From Megasphaera sp. UBA5897 (GTDB lineage Bacteria; Bacillota; Negativicutes; Veillonellales; Megasphaeraceae): a stretch of 52,095 bases of DNA. The notes beneath the pieces were generated by a model that saw only the letters and a list, made by a program, of their open reading frames with translations, did not search any database and was not told the origin of the DNA. This document shows, piece by piece, positions 8,684-16,625 of the stretch (position 1 is its first letter; each line of letters opens with the position of its first letter). The stretch spans positions 1-52,095 of the forward strand of contig DJEN01000063.1 of the NCBI GenBank assembly GCA_002431345.1. Direction: 5' to 3'. Made by a program: the position numbers and the translations under genes.

Positions 8684-10033
8684 ATCGATTCGCAGGTACT
8701 CATAGAAGATGTTCTAATCTTTTGTATTTGTATTGCCTTTAGCGCAGTATGCGTCATTGGCAAGTTTGCTTTTGCGCAGCTGCGGCGGGAGTATATTGAA
8801 GAGTTGGTAGAAGACGGCGATACGAAAGCCAAGCGTCTCTTAACGCTGTATGATAATCCAGTGCTGTTTTTGGGGTCGGCACAGCTGGGAATGGCTGTTT
8901 CCGGCTTGGCTGCCGGTGCGGTGATGCTTTCGGCATTGGCGGAAAGTTATGATGTACTCTGCCAATGGCTGGGAAACGACTGGCTCGTCTGGATTATATA
9001 TACCTGTGTATGTATTGTATTCTGCGTGTTGTTGTGGGTCTTTGGCGAACTGATTCCTAAATCCATTGGGCTGCAGTGTGCAGAACAGGGACTCAAAAGA
9101 GTACGACCGCTGCTGCAGTGCTGCGGCCGTCTGCTTTATCCGCTGATTGCCGTGGGAAACGGCATTGCCAAGCTGATACTGCGGCGGTACGATATGGAAG
9201 TAACGAATGAAATAGACATGGCGCATTCAGAAGATGAAATCCGCATGCTAGTGACAGCAAGCCATAAAGAAGGCAAAATAGATCAGGTAGAAAGCGAACT
9301 GATTGGCAATGTATTTGATTTTGCCGACCGCTTGGCCAAGGAAATCATGGTGCCGCGCCAGGATATTGTCTGTCTCTATACGGAAGAAACGATGGCACAG
9401 TATTTGAAAACCATCCGTCAGTCCCGGCATACACGCTATCCGTTATGTGAAGAAGACAAAGATCATGTTCTGGGGCTCGTCCATATCAAGGATTTGATGG
9501 ATAGTTATATTCATCGGCAAAGCAATCTGCGCCAGATCAAGCGGCCTATTTTGATGATTCCGGAAATCATGCCGGTTTCTAAGCTGCTGCAGCTGATGCG
9601 GACGCGCCGGACTTATTTGGCCATGGTAGTCGATGAATACGGCAGTACTGTAGGTTTGATTGGGCTGGAAGATATTTTGGAAGAATTGGTCGGCAATATC
9701 CAAAACGAACATACGACGGAAAAAGAAGAAATTCAGCCGCTGGCAGACGGTGCCTATGAATTTGCCGGTACAGTACTGTTGGAAGATGTAGAAGAATTGC
9801 TGCATCTGCCTATCGAAGAAGATGTAGATACGGATACGATTGGCGGCTATGTTTTCAATTTGCTGGGACACACGCCGTCGCCGCAGGACACCGTAACGAT
9901 TGGAGCGTACCGCTTTATCGTGTTGGAAGTGCAGCGGTTCCGGATTGCCCGCTTGAAAGCAGTGCCGATTCCTGCTTCTGAAATGCCGGTGCAGGATGCA
10001 GAAGGAGAAAGCGATGGGCAGGGGGACGCATAA
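8684..10033 (+). CDS. CNNM/DUF21-CBS-CorC/HlyC family membrane protein (hemolysin-like)
   Basis: The family has an N-terminal DUF21 membrane domain, two CBS domains (here about residues 205-325, with VPRQDIV and MVVDEYGSTVGLIGLEDILEELVG) and a C-terminal CorC/HlyC domain. Members are linked to magnesium or other cation efflux. The odd point is the start. The frame is open only from 8681, after a TGA at 8678-8680. The expected N-terminus (IDSQVLIEDVLIFCICIAF, the first membrane helix) has no ATG, GTG or TTG. The first normal start in frame is TTG 8804, which would remove that helix. ATC 8684, seven bases after a GGAGAG site, is the best-placed candidate. The gene lies between era and recO. Confidence 0.8.
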   Translation: MDSQVLIEDVLIFCICIAFSAVCVIGKFAFAQLRREYIEELVEDGDTKAKRLLTLYDNPVLFLGSAQLGMAVSGLAAGAVMLSALAESYDVLCQWLGNDWLVWIIYTCVCIVFCVLLWVFGELIPKSIGLQCAEQGLKRVRPLLQCCGRLLYPLIAVGNGIAKLILRRYDMEVTNEIDMAHSEDEIRMLVTASHKEGKIDQVESELIGNVFDFADRLAKEIMVPRQDIVCLYTEETMAQYLKTIRQSRHTRYPLCEEDKDHVLGLVHIKDLMDSYIHRQSNLRQIKRPILMIPEIMPVSKLLQLMRTRRTYLAMVVDEYGSTVGLIGLEDILEELVGNIQNEHTTEKEEIQPLADGAYEFAGTVLLEDVEELLHLPIEEDVDTDTIGGYVFNLLGHTPSPQDTVTIGAYRFIVLEVQRFRIARLKAVPIPASEMPVQDAEGESDGQGDA

Positions 10034-10775
10034 CGTTTACAACCAAAAACCGACAAGTCGCTACGACGGCATGATTCTGCAGACGCAAAAGCGCGGTCAG
10101 GAATTAGTTTTGTCTGTGTTTACCAAACAGGAGGGACTGCTGCGCGTCTTTGTACCCAAACGCTGCCGCGGCAAACAGGGATTTGGTGCACTCATGGCCT
10201 TGAGCGGCATTACCTTTGATGCTGTTCAGACACCGTCGCTGCTGGTGCTGCGCGAGTATGAATGCCACAGCAATCCGGGTGTGATGCAGCTGACGTGGGA
10301 CCGGTATATCTATTCACAAATTTTTATTGAAATGGTACAGCATATTTTCCCGTCTCATGAAGCCGATGAACAGGCATATGAACTGATGGTGATTTACAGT
10401 CAGGCACTGCTGTGCAAAAACCCCCGTATTGTTACGATTATCGCGGGCTGGCAGCTGCTGGCGCTTGCCGGGTTTTATCCGGACACAGCACATGTCCGCT
10501 TATTTGCCGCCGGTATGGACGGCAGGCGGCCGATCTATTATCTCAGTGACGGCGAAGAACCGCTGAAAGAGCCGCTGCCGGAGGTGCAGGTATCGCCGGA
10601 AATGCGGTCGCTGTGGCAGACGCTGATTACCTATGCATGGGGGCAGACGCAGACACTGCATTTCAGTGCCAGAGGATTGGCATTTTGGGAAGATGTATTG
10701 TACAGCTATACTGAGCAGTGCAGTGATAAGAAGATGAAAACGATTGGGCTTTTAGAAAAATATATTGACAAGTAA
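10014..10775 (+). CDS. recO: DNA repair protein RecO
   Basis: A 253-residue recombination mediator that helps load RecA on SSB-coated DNA. The N-terminal OB-fold pattern is clear (YDGMILQTQKRGQELVLSVFTKQEGLLRVFVPKRCRGK). The C-terminal helical domain lacks the zinc-binding Cys cluster found in many RecO proteins; the region around 155-180 has no CxxC. ATG 10014 is 6 bases after AAGGAG, so it is preferred to ATG 9996. It overlaps the preceding gene by 20 bases. The next promoter is embedded in its last codons. Confidence 0.85.
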   Translation: MGRGTHNVYNQKPTSRYDGMILQTQKRGQELVLSVFTKQEGLLRVFVPKRCRGKQGFGALMALSGITFDAVQTPSLLVLREYECHSNPGVMQLTWDRYIYSQIFIEMVQHIFPSHEADEQAYELMVIYSQALLCKNPRIVTIIAGWQLLALAGFYPDTAHVRLFAAGMDGRRPIYYLSDGEEPLKEPLPEVQVSPEMRSLWQTLITYAWGQTQTLHFSARGLAFWEDVLYSYTEQCSDKKMKTIGLLEKYIDK

Positions 10776-10793
10776 CAATTGATATGATATATT
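10765..10793 (+). promoter_or_regulatory. sigma-70/SigA promoter for the rplU operon
   Basis: TTGACA at 10765-10770 and TATATT at 10788-10793 with an exact 17-base spacer. The -35 box lies inside the last recO codons. The expected transcript start is near 10800, giving a leader of about 100 bases. Confidence 0.8.
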
Positions 10794-10799
10794 AATAAG

Positions 10800-10884
10800 G
10801 TCGTAGCATAAGTGGCTAGGATAAGCCGCATGGAGAGGCTCGTAAGTTCCTGTATAGGACGCCGTATTCAGCGAGTATATTGAT
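10800..10884 (+). ncRNA. structured 5' leader of the L21 operon (L21-leader type)
   Basis: Between the promoter and the rplU ribosome site the RNA can form at least two hairpins: GTGGCT/AGCCGC (10812-10829) and TCCT/AGGA (10848-10859) with a GTAT loop. The position fits the ribosomal protein L21 leader known in Firmicutes, which is thought to mediate feedback by a ribosomal protein. I cannot align it to the consensus, so the class is inferred from place and foldability. Confidence 0.55.
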
Positions 10885-10899
10885 GAGGAGGTGTCACTC

Positions 10900-11211
10900 A
10901 TGTACGCTATTATTAAAACCGGCGGAAAACAATATCGTGTTCAGGAAGGCGACAATATTTTTGTTGAAAAACTGGCATCTGATGTTGATTCCGAAGTTGT
11001 ATTTGACCAGGTATTGGCAGTTGTAAACGACGGAGACGTTAAAGTTGGTACTCCTGTTGTTGAAGGCGCTAAAGTTACAGCTAAAGTTTTGGAACAGGGT
11101 AAAGAAAAGAAAATCCGCATTTTCAAATACAAAGCTAAATCCAATTACCGTCGTCGTCAAGGTCATCGTCAGCCTTACACAAAAGTTGCAATCGAAAAAA
11201 TTGAAGGCTAA
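10900..11211 (+). CDS. rplU: 50S ribosomal protein L21
   Basis: A 103-residue protein with the classic L21 start MYAIIKTGGKQYRVQEGD and the C-terminal basic YRRRQGHRQPYT segment that contacts 23S rRNA. ATG 10900 follows GAGGAGGTG. The in-frame GTG at 10891 lies within that ribosome site. Its stop overlaps the prp start by one base. Confidence 0.98.
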   Translation: MYAIIKTGGKQYRVQEGDNIFVEKLASDVDSEVVFDQVLAVVNDGDVKVGTPVVEGAKVTAKVLEQGKEKKIRIFKYKAKSNYRRRQGHRQPYTKVAIEKIEG

Positions 11212-11525
11212 TGATTACCATTCGATTACAAAAAAATCAAGACCGTCAATTCAGCGGCTTTCAAATATCCGGTCATGCCGAATACAGTGAAGCCGGCAGT
11301 GATATTGTTTGTGCAGCCGTATCGGCTTTGTCGCAGACAGCGTTGTTGGGGTTGCTTCATTACATGCCTGATGATGTCACATATCAGATAGATGAAGAAA
11401 ACGGTTTTTTAACAGTCCGCGTACGGAAATGCTGTGATGCTTCACAGATTATTTTTCATACGATGGTCTTAGGGTTAGAACAAATAGCACAGCAGTATCC
11501 GTTATATGTTGTGCTCCATTCATAG
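11211..11525 (+). CDS. prp: ribosomal-processing cysteine protease Prp
   Basis: A 104-residue cysteine protease (YsxB family) that removes the N-terminal extension of ribosomal protein L27. The catalytic pair is visible as H22 (SGHAEYS) and C34 (GSDIVCAAVS), at the same positions as in the characterised Staphylococcus enzyme. It lies between rplU and rpmA, its usual place in bacteria with extended L27. The start codon shares one base with the rplU stop, so translation is coupled. Its likely substrates here are L27 and, by motif, the prophage scaffold. Confidence 0.95.
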   Translation: MITIRLQKNQDRQFSGFQISGHAEYSEAGSDIVCAAVSALSQTALLGLLHYMPDDVTYQIDEENGFLTVRVRKCCDASQIIFHTMVLGLEQIAQQYPLYVVLHS

Positions 11526-11544
11526 ACGTCAGGAGGTGGACGGA

Positions 11545-11835
11545 ATGTTTAATTTTAACTTGCAGCTGTTCGCTCATAAAAAAGGGACAGGCTCCACACG
11601 TAACGGCCGTGACAGTGAATCCAAACGCCTTGGCGTAAAATGCCATGACGGCGTTGTTGTCAAAGCTGGCAACATTATCGTTCGTCAGCGCGGTACACAT
11701 TTCCATCCGGGCACAAACGTAGGCATCGGTAAAGATGATACGTTGTTTGCTACGGCAGCAGGAAAAGTTGCTTTCGAACGCGTTGGTAAATATCAGCGTA
11801 AAGTAAGCGTTTATCCGGTTGAAGCAGAAGCATAA
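11545..11835 (+). CDS. rpmA: 50S ribosomal protein L27 with Prp-cleaved N-terminal extension
   Basis: A 96-residue protein. The N-terminus MFNFNLQLFA precedes the conserved mature start HKKGTGSTRNGRDS. Such extensions occur in Firmicutes and are removed by Prp near the F/A bond, exposing the tail that reaches the peptidyl transferase centre. ATG 11545 follows AGGAGGTG; the upstream reading from 11506 overlaps prp and is not used. It is the last gene of the operon, before the terminator at 11849. Confidence 0.97.
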   Translation: MFNFNLQLFAHKKGTGSTRNGRDSESKRLGVKCHDGVVVKAGNIIVRQRGTHFHPGTNVGIGKDDTLFATAAGKVAFERVGKYQRKVSVYPVEAEA

Positions 11836-11848
11836 ACCAAATATAGGA

Positions 11849-11880
11849 AGTCCTACAGCAGGGTCTGTAGGACTTTTTTT
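11849..11880 (+). terminator. intrinsic terminator of rplU-prp-rpmA
   Basis: A perfect 10-bp stem AGTCCTACAG/CTGTAGGACT with a 6-base loop, followed by TTTTTT. Confidence 0.92.
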
Positions 11881-11910
11881 ATCATTGTGCAATAAAAAGG
11901 AGAATAGCAT

Positions 11911-12300
11911 ATGCGTGTATATGTTGATGGAGAAGAACGTCAGCTCCATGTCTACGATCGAGCATCCGGCGCAGATTATGCCAAAAGTGTCGTATGTGCT
12001 CAAGAACAGCTGGCTACCAATGAATTTGGTGCGTTTACGCTTACAGAAGAAGAATATGCGTATTGGCAGGAACTTCTTAAACGGCAGCAGGAATCAGAAG
12101 ATATGTTGTTTGCACTTAAAGATGCCGTAGACGAAGAAGAACTAAAAAATTATGTGTATGAAGAAACCAAGTACGGCACGCAGACAAAAGAACTTATCGA
12201 TATGGAATATATGTGTCTCAAAGAATTACAGCAGGCCATGACTGAAAAGAACAGCCAGTGGTTACAAGAAAACGGATTTATCAAAACGCAGCAAAAATAG
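11911..12300 (+). CDS. hypothetical acidic protein
   Basis: A 129-residue protein I do not recognise. It starts MRVYVDGEERQLHVYDRASG and is rich in Glu, Gln and Lys, with predicted long helices from residue 45 to the end (TEEEYAYWQELLKRQQES and similar). No signal peptide, membrane segment or cysteine motif. A strong Shine-Dalgarno site (AAAAAGGAG) precedes ATG 11911. It lies alone between the rpmA terminator and the deacetylase gene. Codon use resembles the neighbours, so it is likely a genuine host gene. Confidence 0.75.
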   Translation: MRVYVDGEERQLHVYDRASGADYAKSVVCAQEQLATNEFGAFTLTEEEYAYWQELLKRQQESEDMLFALKDAVDEEELKNYVYEETKYGTQTKELIDMEYMCLKELQQAMTEKNSQWLQENGFIKTQQK

Positions 12301-12391
12301 GATTCTCTCATTCTTGCGCTATATTGAGAAATGTGGTATCCTGTGTAGGAATTGTTTTCTTAGAGTTAGCACAAGTAAGGAGTCTTACGCA

Positions 12392-13243
12392 GTGAAAAAA
12401 GTATTTTCATGGCTCATAGGGATTATTTTTACTATGGCCGTATTTATGGCAGGCGTGTTTGCGTACTGGTATTTTGGTTCCACCAATTATCGGCTGACAG
12501 GTGTGCCCGTTTTAAATTATCACCAAGTCAACAACAAATATAATACGTGTCTGACGATGAAGCCGGAAAACTTTGAAGAACAGATGAAGTATTTACACGA
12601 CAACGGCTATCATTCCATTACACAGCAGCAGTTTGATGCCTATATGAATGGCGAGGGAGAACTGCCGGACCGTCCGATTATGATTACTTTTGATGACGGC
12701 TACGTTGATAATTATGAAGAAGCGTATCCGATTATGAAAAAATACGGTATGCGCGGTACAATTTTTCTGATTATGGATTTGATGGACAAGAAAGGCTATC
12801 TGACATGGGATCAAGTGCAGGAAATGGCGGCAGACGGCATGGAATTTGGTTCTCATACGATCAGCCACAAACCGCTTACCAGTTTTGACCGGGAAGGGAT
12901 TCATCGGGAGCTGACTGATTCTAAGCGGGAAATTGAAGAAAAATTGGGCAAACCCTGTACTTTTGCTGCATTTCCGGAAGGAAAATTCAATGATACGGTT
13001 ATTGAAGAAGCAAAAAATGCAGGCTACCAATATTCGTTTTCTGTAGAAACAGGACGGGATTTCCCTTGGGATGACCATCTCAATTTGGATCGCGTGCCTA
13101 TGTTTGAAGGTCCGGTCAGCTTTAAACATTTCCGCTTTCGCCTGACTTTTAGTGCGTTCAGCGCGTTGTTATGGAAGACGCATAAATATTTTGAACATAT
13201 TGAATTTACCAAACCGCTAGCGCAGCACATTCCGCAGCCATAA
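12392..13243 (+). CDS. membrane-anchored polysaccharide deacetylase (NodB-type)
   Basis: A 283-residue protein with an N-terminal membrane anchor (residues 5-27) and an extracytoplasmic NodB homology domain. Motif 1 is TFDDGY (catalytic Asp and metal Asp), motif 2 is SHTISH (two His metal ligands) and motif 3 lies around AAFPEGKFND. Such enzymes remove N- or O-acetyl groups from peptidoglycan, chitin-like or exopolysaccharide chains; the substrate cannot be told. GTG 12392 is 8 bases after TAAGGAG, and the membrane anchor begins right after it. The reading from 12314 adds an unconvincing Cys-rich segment. Confidence 0.88.
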   Translation: MKKVFSWLIGIIFTMAVFMAGVFAYWYFGSTNYRLTGVPVLNYHQVNNKYNTCLTMKPENFEEQMKYLHDNGYHSITQQQFDAYMNGEGELPDRPIMITFDDGYVDNYEEAYPIMKKYGMRGTIFLIMDLMDKKGYLTWDQVQEMAADGMEFGSHTISHKPLTSFDREGIHRELTDSKREIEEKLGKPCTFAAFPEGKFNDTVIEEAKNAGYQYSFSVETGRDFPWDDHLNLDRVPMFEGPVSFKHFRFRLTFSAFSALLWKTHKYFEHIEFTKPLAQHIPQP

Positions 13244-13246
13244 TAT

Positions 13247-13297
13247 AAAGGCATGGTGCATAACATTTTTTTCTGTCAGGCACCATGCCTTTCTTTT
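13247..13297 (+). terminator. intrinsic terminator after the deacetylase gene
   Basis: A long inverted repeat AAAGGCATGGTGC/GCACCATGCCTTT with a loop of about 20 bases, followed by C and TTTT, directly after the stop codon. Confidence 0.8.
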
Positions 13298-13436
13298 AAA
13301 AGTGTAAAGAAAATGAATTGTAAATGCGGTGTAAACTATGCACGCAATACTGTACAGTAAAAAGCTGTAACAAAATGAATTAGAAATGGTTTAGTTTGTT
13401 GCATCTTTTTTGTATGATGAAATTAGCAGTACACGT

Positions 13437-13465
13437 AAAAGGGCCTGCCCCATGGCAAGCCCTTT
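13437..13465 (-). terminator. intrinsic terminator of the flippase gene
   Basis: On the minus strand AAAGGGCTTGCC pairs with GGCAGGCCCTTT (one mismatch) around a short loop and is followed by TTTT. It lies 27 bases past the stop of the minus-strand flippase gene. The 139 bases between this and the preceding terminator show nothing else. Confidence 0.8.
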
Positions 13466-13491
13466 ATTTGCATATCGTATTCTTGCTTTTT

Positions 13492-15042
13492 TTAAAAGAA
13501 ACGGCCGATGAACGGCATCTTAACAGCGTCTTCTTTGGTAACGCCGCCGCAGAGTATCATCAAACCGATGTAAATCGCCGAGCCTGCAATGCAAGTGCCG
13601 AATAGGCTAATAAACAGGCCTGTGTGCGCATGCAGGAATTGATACAGGAAATACATGATGACGCCCATTACCGCGGCGGAAACGATGTTTTTGGCGACTA
13701 CTTTCAAATCGATAATATAGCCGGTGTGGCGGTAAATGAAGAAGAGATTTAAAGCAGCTGCGACTCCGATATCTGCTACCGTCGCATAGGCAGCCCCAGT
13801 GATGCCAAAGGAAGGGATAGCGACCAGGAACCAGTTGCACAGTACTTTGGCGATACAGGCAACCCCCATGTTGAGGACTGGGATTTTAGGACGTTTCAGC
13901 CCCTGCAGGATAGCCGTTGTAATTTGATGCAGCCCCAAAAAACAAATGGCAATAGCTACGGCCCGTGTGGCATCCGTAGCAGCCGGCGCATTGTAAATAA
14001 AGGTAACGACAGGTTCGGCCATGACGTACAGCATGACGCTGAAAGGAATCGTAACTAAAAAGGAAATACGCATTGCGCCGGCAGTGCGGCTGTATATTTC
14101 ATCCGTTTCTTTTAACGTGAAGCTGTGACTGATGGCCGGTACCAGACTCATAGCCATGGCAGCGGTCAAAATCGTTGCCAAGTTGATAAGCGGCACGGAC
14201 ATACCTGTCAAATAGCCAAACAATTCTGTTGCCTGAGCTGTTGAATAACCGGCCACTTCCAAACGGCGCGGTACGATGAGCAAATCCAGATTGGAAACGA
14301 CTGGCAGCATGATACTGGACAAGGAAATCGGAATAGCCAGGACAATCAGTCTTTTTAGAATATGACGGATGCCTTCCTGTGGAAATACGGGACCATCCTT
14401 GGGCAGCGAACGTTTTAGTTTATAATAGAAATAAATTAAAACGAGCCAGGCTGCCAGTCCCCCGGCACCAGCCCCCAAGCTGGCACCGCCGGCAGCATAG
14501 TCCAGCCCGTACGGCAAAAGCAAAGCCGCAAAGCCAAGCATGACGACGACGCGGACCAACTGTTCTACAATTTGGGACATGGCCGTTGGTGTCATTTGCT
14601 GCCAGCCCTGCAGGTAGCCGCGGTAGCCGGCGATAATGGTCGTAAAGAAGATAGCCGGAGCCAATGCGATTAAAGAGTAATACGCGCGGCTTTCCCGGAT
14701 AATTTGTTCATCGATTAAAAATCTGGCACCAAAGAAAACGACAAAGCTTAAAAACAGTGCCGTGAAGCAGAGCATGGTCAGCGATACGCGGAATATGCGC
14801 TGCGCGCCGGCATAATCTTCTTTGGCGGCTTTTTCTGCTGTAATAATAGAAATAGCAATAGGCAGGCCTGCACTGGATACATCCAAGGCCAGTAAATAGA
14901 TAGGAAAAGCCATCTGATAGATACCGATGCCTTCACCGCCTAAAATACGGGATAAAATAATCCAGTTGATACTGCCGATTGCTTTGACGACAAATCCTGA
15001 AAGCGTCAGGATTAGCGTCCCGGAGATAAACTTGTTTGCCAT
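13492..15042 (-). CDS. MurJ/SpoVB-type polysaccharide flippase (MOP superfamily)
   Basis: A 516-residue integral membrane protein with about 14 predicted helices, opening FISGTLILTLSGFVVKAIGSINWIILSRILGG, the typical SpoVB/MVF N-terminus. The C-terminal half matches the polysaccharide biosynthesis C domain. The superfamily moves lipid-linked sugars such as lipid II or O-unit precursors across the inner membrane. Whether it is the essential lipid II flippase or a specialised exporter cannot be decided. It is single, on the minus strand, with its own terminator, and is divergent from trkA. Confidence 0.85.
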   Translation of the reverse strand: MANKFISGTLILTLSGFVVKAIGSINWIILSRILGGEGIGIYQMAFPIYLLALDVSSAGLPIAISIITAEKAAKEDYAGAQRIFRVSLTMLCFTALFLSFVVFFGARFLIDEQIIRESRAYYSLIALAPAIFFTTIIAGYRGYLQGWQQMTPTAMSQIVEQLVRVVVMLGFAALLLPYGLDYAAGGASLGAGAGGLAAWLVLIYFYYKLKRSLPKDGPVFPQEGIRHILKRLIVLAIPISLSSIMLPVVSNLDLLIVPRRLEVAGYSTAQATELFGYLTGMSVPLINLATILTAAMAMSLVPAISHSFTLKETDEIYSRTAGAMRISFLVTIPFSVMLYVMAEPVVTFIYNAPAATDATRAVAIAICFLGLHQITTAILQGLKRPKIPVLNMGVACIAKVLCNWFLVAIPSFGITGAAYATVADIGVAAALNLFFIYRHTGYIIDLKVVAKNIVSAAVMGVIMYFLYQFLHAHTGLFISLFGTCIAGSAIYIGLMILCGGVTKEDAVKMPFIGRFF

Positions 15043-15269
15043 AATAACCTCTTTACTATTTTACTATGTATAAAAATTTGCTTTTCAAACAATTTATTTT
15101 ATCATATTTGAAACAGGGTGACTAGGTATAAATCGTGGTGAGATACAGGTTTTGCGCAAATTAACAGGACTTATCAAACTGCCTACTAGCCACTGCCTTT
15201 CCTTTGTGGTATAGTAACGTAGATACAATATATTATAAAATAACTGTGTAAGCAGCAGAGGTGATAGCA

Positions 15270-16625
15270 TTGCGTATTGTCGTTGTCGGCGCAGGAAAAC
15301 TGGGCTACAGCATTGCAGAATTATTGTCAAATGAACAGTTTGATGTAGTTGTCGTAGATCACGATGAAGAACGGCTGGATGTAGTTAAGAATACACTGGA
15401 CGTATTGACTATACTGGCCAATGGAGCCAGCCCGATTACCATGAACGATCCTGATATCCGGGATGCGGATATATTGGTTGCATCTACGGCTATTGATGAA
15501 GTGAATATGGTAGCCTGCATTTTGGCCAAGAAGCACGGCATCAAATATACGGCGGCACGTATCCGGGACATGCAGTTTTTGTCGGAAGCCAAAGATTATT
15601 TGAAAGAAAATTTTGACATCGATTTGATGCTCAATCCGGAGTTGATTACGGCTCGTGAAATTAACCGCATTTTGATGACGCCGGCGGCATTGAATGTAGA
15701 AGATTTTGCCAACGGCAAAGTGCGTTTGTTTGAAACGAAAGTACGGCGCCATTCGCCGCTGGTAAATATTCCTTTTAAAGATATGGCGATTCCGCCATCT
15801 ATTTTGGCCGGCATGATTTTTAGAGACCACCGCATGATTATCCCGCACGGCGATGATCAGCTGCTGCCTCATGACAATGCCTATTTTATTGGCGACCCGA
15901 AGGCCATTGAAAAATTCAGTGCCAATTTTGTACAAAGTGATACATCCAAAGTAGAACGCGTCATTATCATTGGGGCAGGCCGTACAGGCCGGTTTTTGGC
16001 ACCGATGCTGGATGAGCAGGGAGTTCGCGTAAAAATCTTTGACAAGAACAGAGAACGCAGCCTGCTGGCAGCAGAAAAATTGGAAAACGGGCTGGCTATT
16101 TGCGGCGACGGCACGGATTTGGATTTGCTGGAACAGGAAGGCATAGCTGATGCAGATGTCGTGATTTGTTTGACAGATGATGAAAAATTGAATCTGATGC
16201 TGGCGTTGATAGCAAAACATTTAGGCGCCAAGAAGACGATTGTCCGCGTGTCGCGGCGTGAATATGTAGACTTAATGGAAAAAGTAGGCGTAGATATTGT
16301 TTTGTCGACGCGGCTGCTGTCTGCCAGCGAAGTATTAGCCTTTGCCCGGCAGGGCGGCGTTGTTTCTGTTTCGTTGCTGGAAGGGGCGAAGGCAGAAGCG
16401 GTAGAAGTCATCGTGCAGGATGGGGCGCCTGTTGCGGGAAAACGGCTGATGGATGTCAAGCTGCCCAGAGAATGTTTGGTTTGCGCCTATGTGCGCGGCA
16501 GCGAAGCTTCCATTCCTAACGGCCGTTCTGTGCTGCTGGCCGGCGACCGGGTCATTTTATTTATTCGGACTTCGTATTCCAAAAAAGTTATGAAATATTT
16601 CAAAGGACGGGATGAAGATGCATAA
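15270..16625 (+). CDS. trkA: Trk system potassium uptake regulator TrkA
   Basis: A 451-residue cytoplasmic gating subunit with two RCK units. Each has a Rossmann NAD-binding motif: VVGAGKLGYSIAELL at the N-terminus and IIGAGRTGRFLA near residue 233. Each is followed by a TrkA_C ligand-binding domain (about 140-220 and 370-450). It binds NAD(H)/ATP and controls TrkH channels. TTG 15270 is chosen because GAGGTG ends 6 bases upstream and the protein then begins at the conserved RIVVVGAG; GTG 15261 lies inside that site. It overlaps trkH by 14 bases. Confidence 0.93.
   Translation: MRIVVVGAGKLGYSIAELLSNEQFDVVVVDHDEERLDVVKNTLDVLTILANGASPITMNDPDIRDADILVASTAIDEVNMVACILAKKHGIKYTAARIRDMQFLSEAKDYLKENFDIDLMLNPELITAREINRILMTPAALNVEDFANGKVRLFETKVRRHSPLVNIPFKDMAIPPSILAGMIFRDHRMIIPHGDDQLLPHDNAYFIGDPKAIEKFSANFVQSDTSKVERVIIIGAGRTGRFLAPMLDEQGVRVKIFDKNRERSLLAAEKLENGLAICGDGTDLDLLEQEGIADADVVICLTDDEKLNLMLALIAKHLGAKKTIVRVSRREYVDLMEKVGVDIVLSTRLLSASEVLAFARQGGVVSVSLLEGAKAEAVEVIVQDGAPVAGKRLMDVKLPRECLVCAYVRGSEASIPNGRSVLLAGDRVILFIRTSYSKKVMKYFKGRDEDA

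Noticed and set aside
15327..16220. 297-codon minus-strand frame opposite trkA
   Set aside because: It is the antisense shadow of a strongly conserved gene and has no recognisable protein features.
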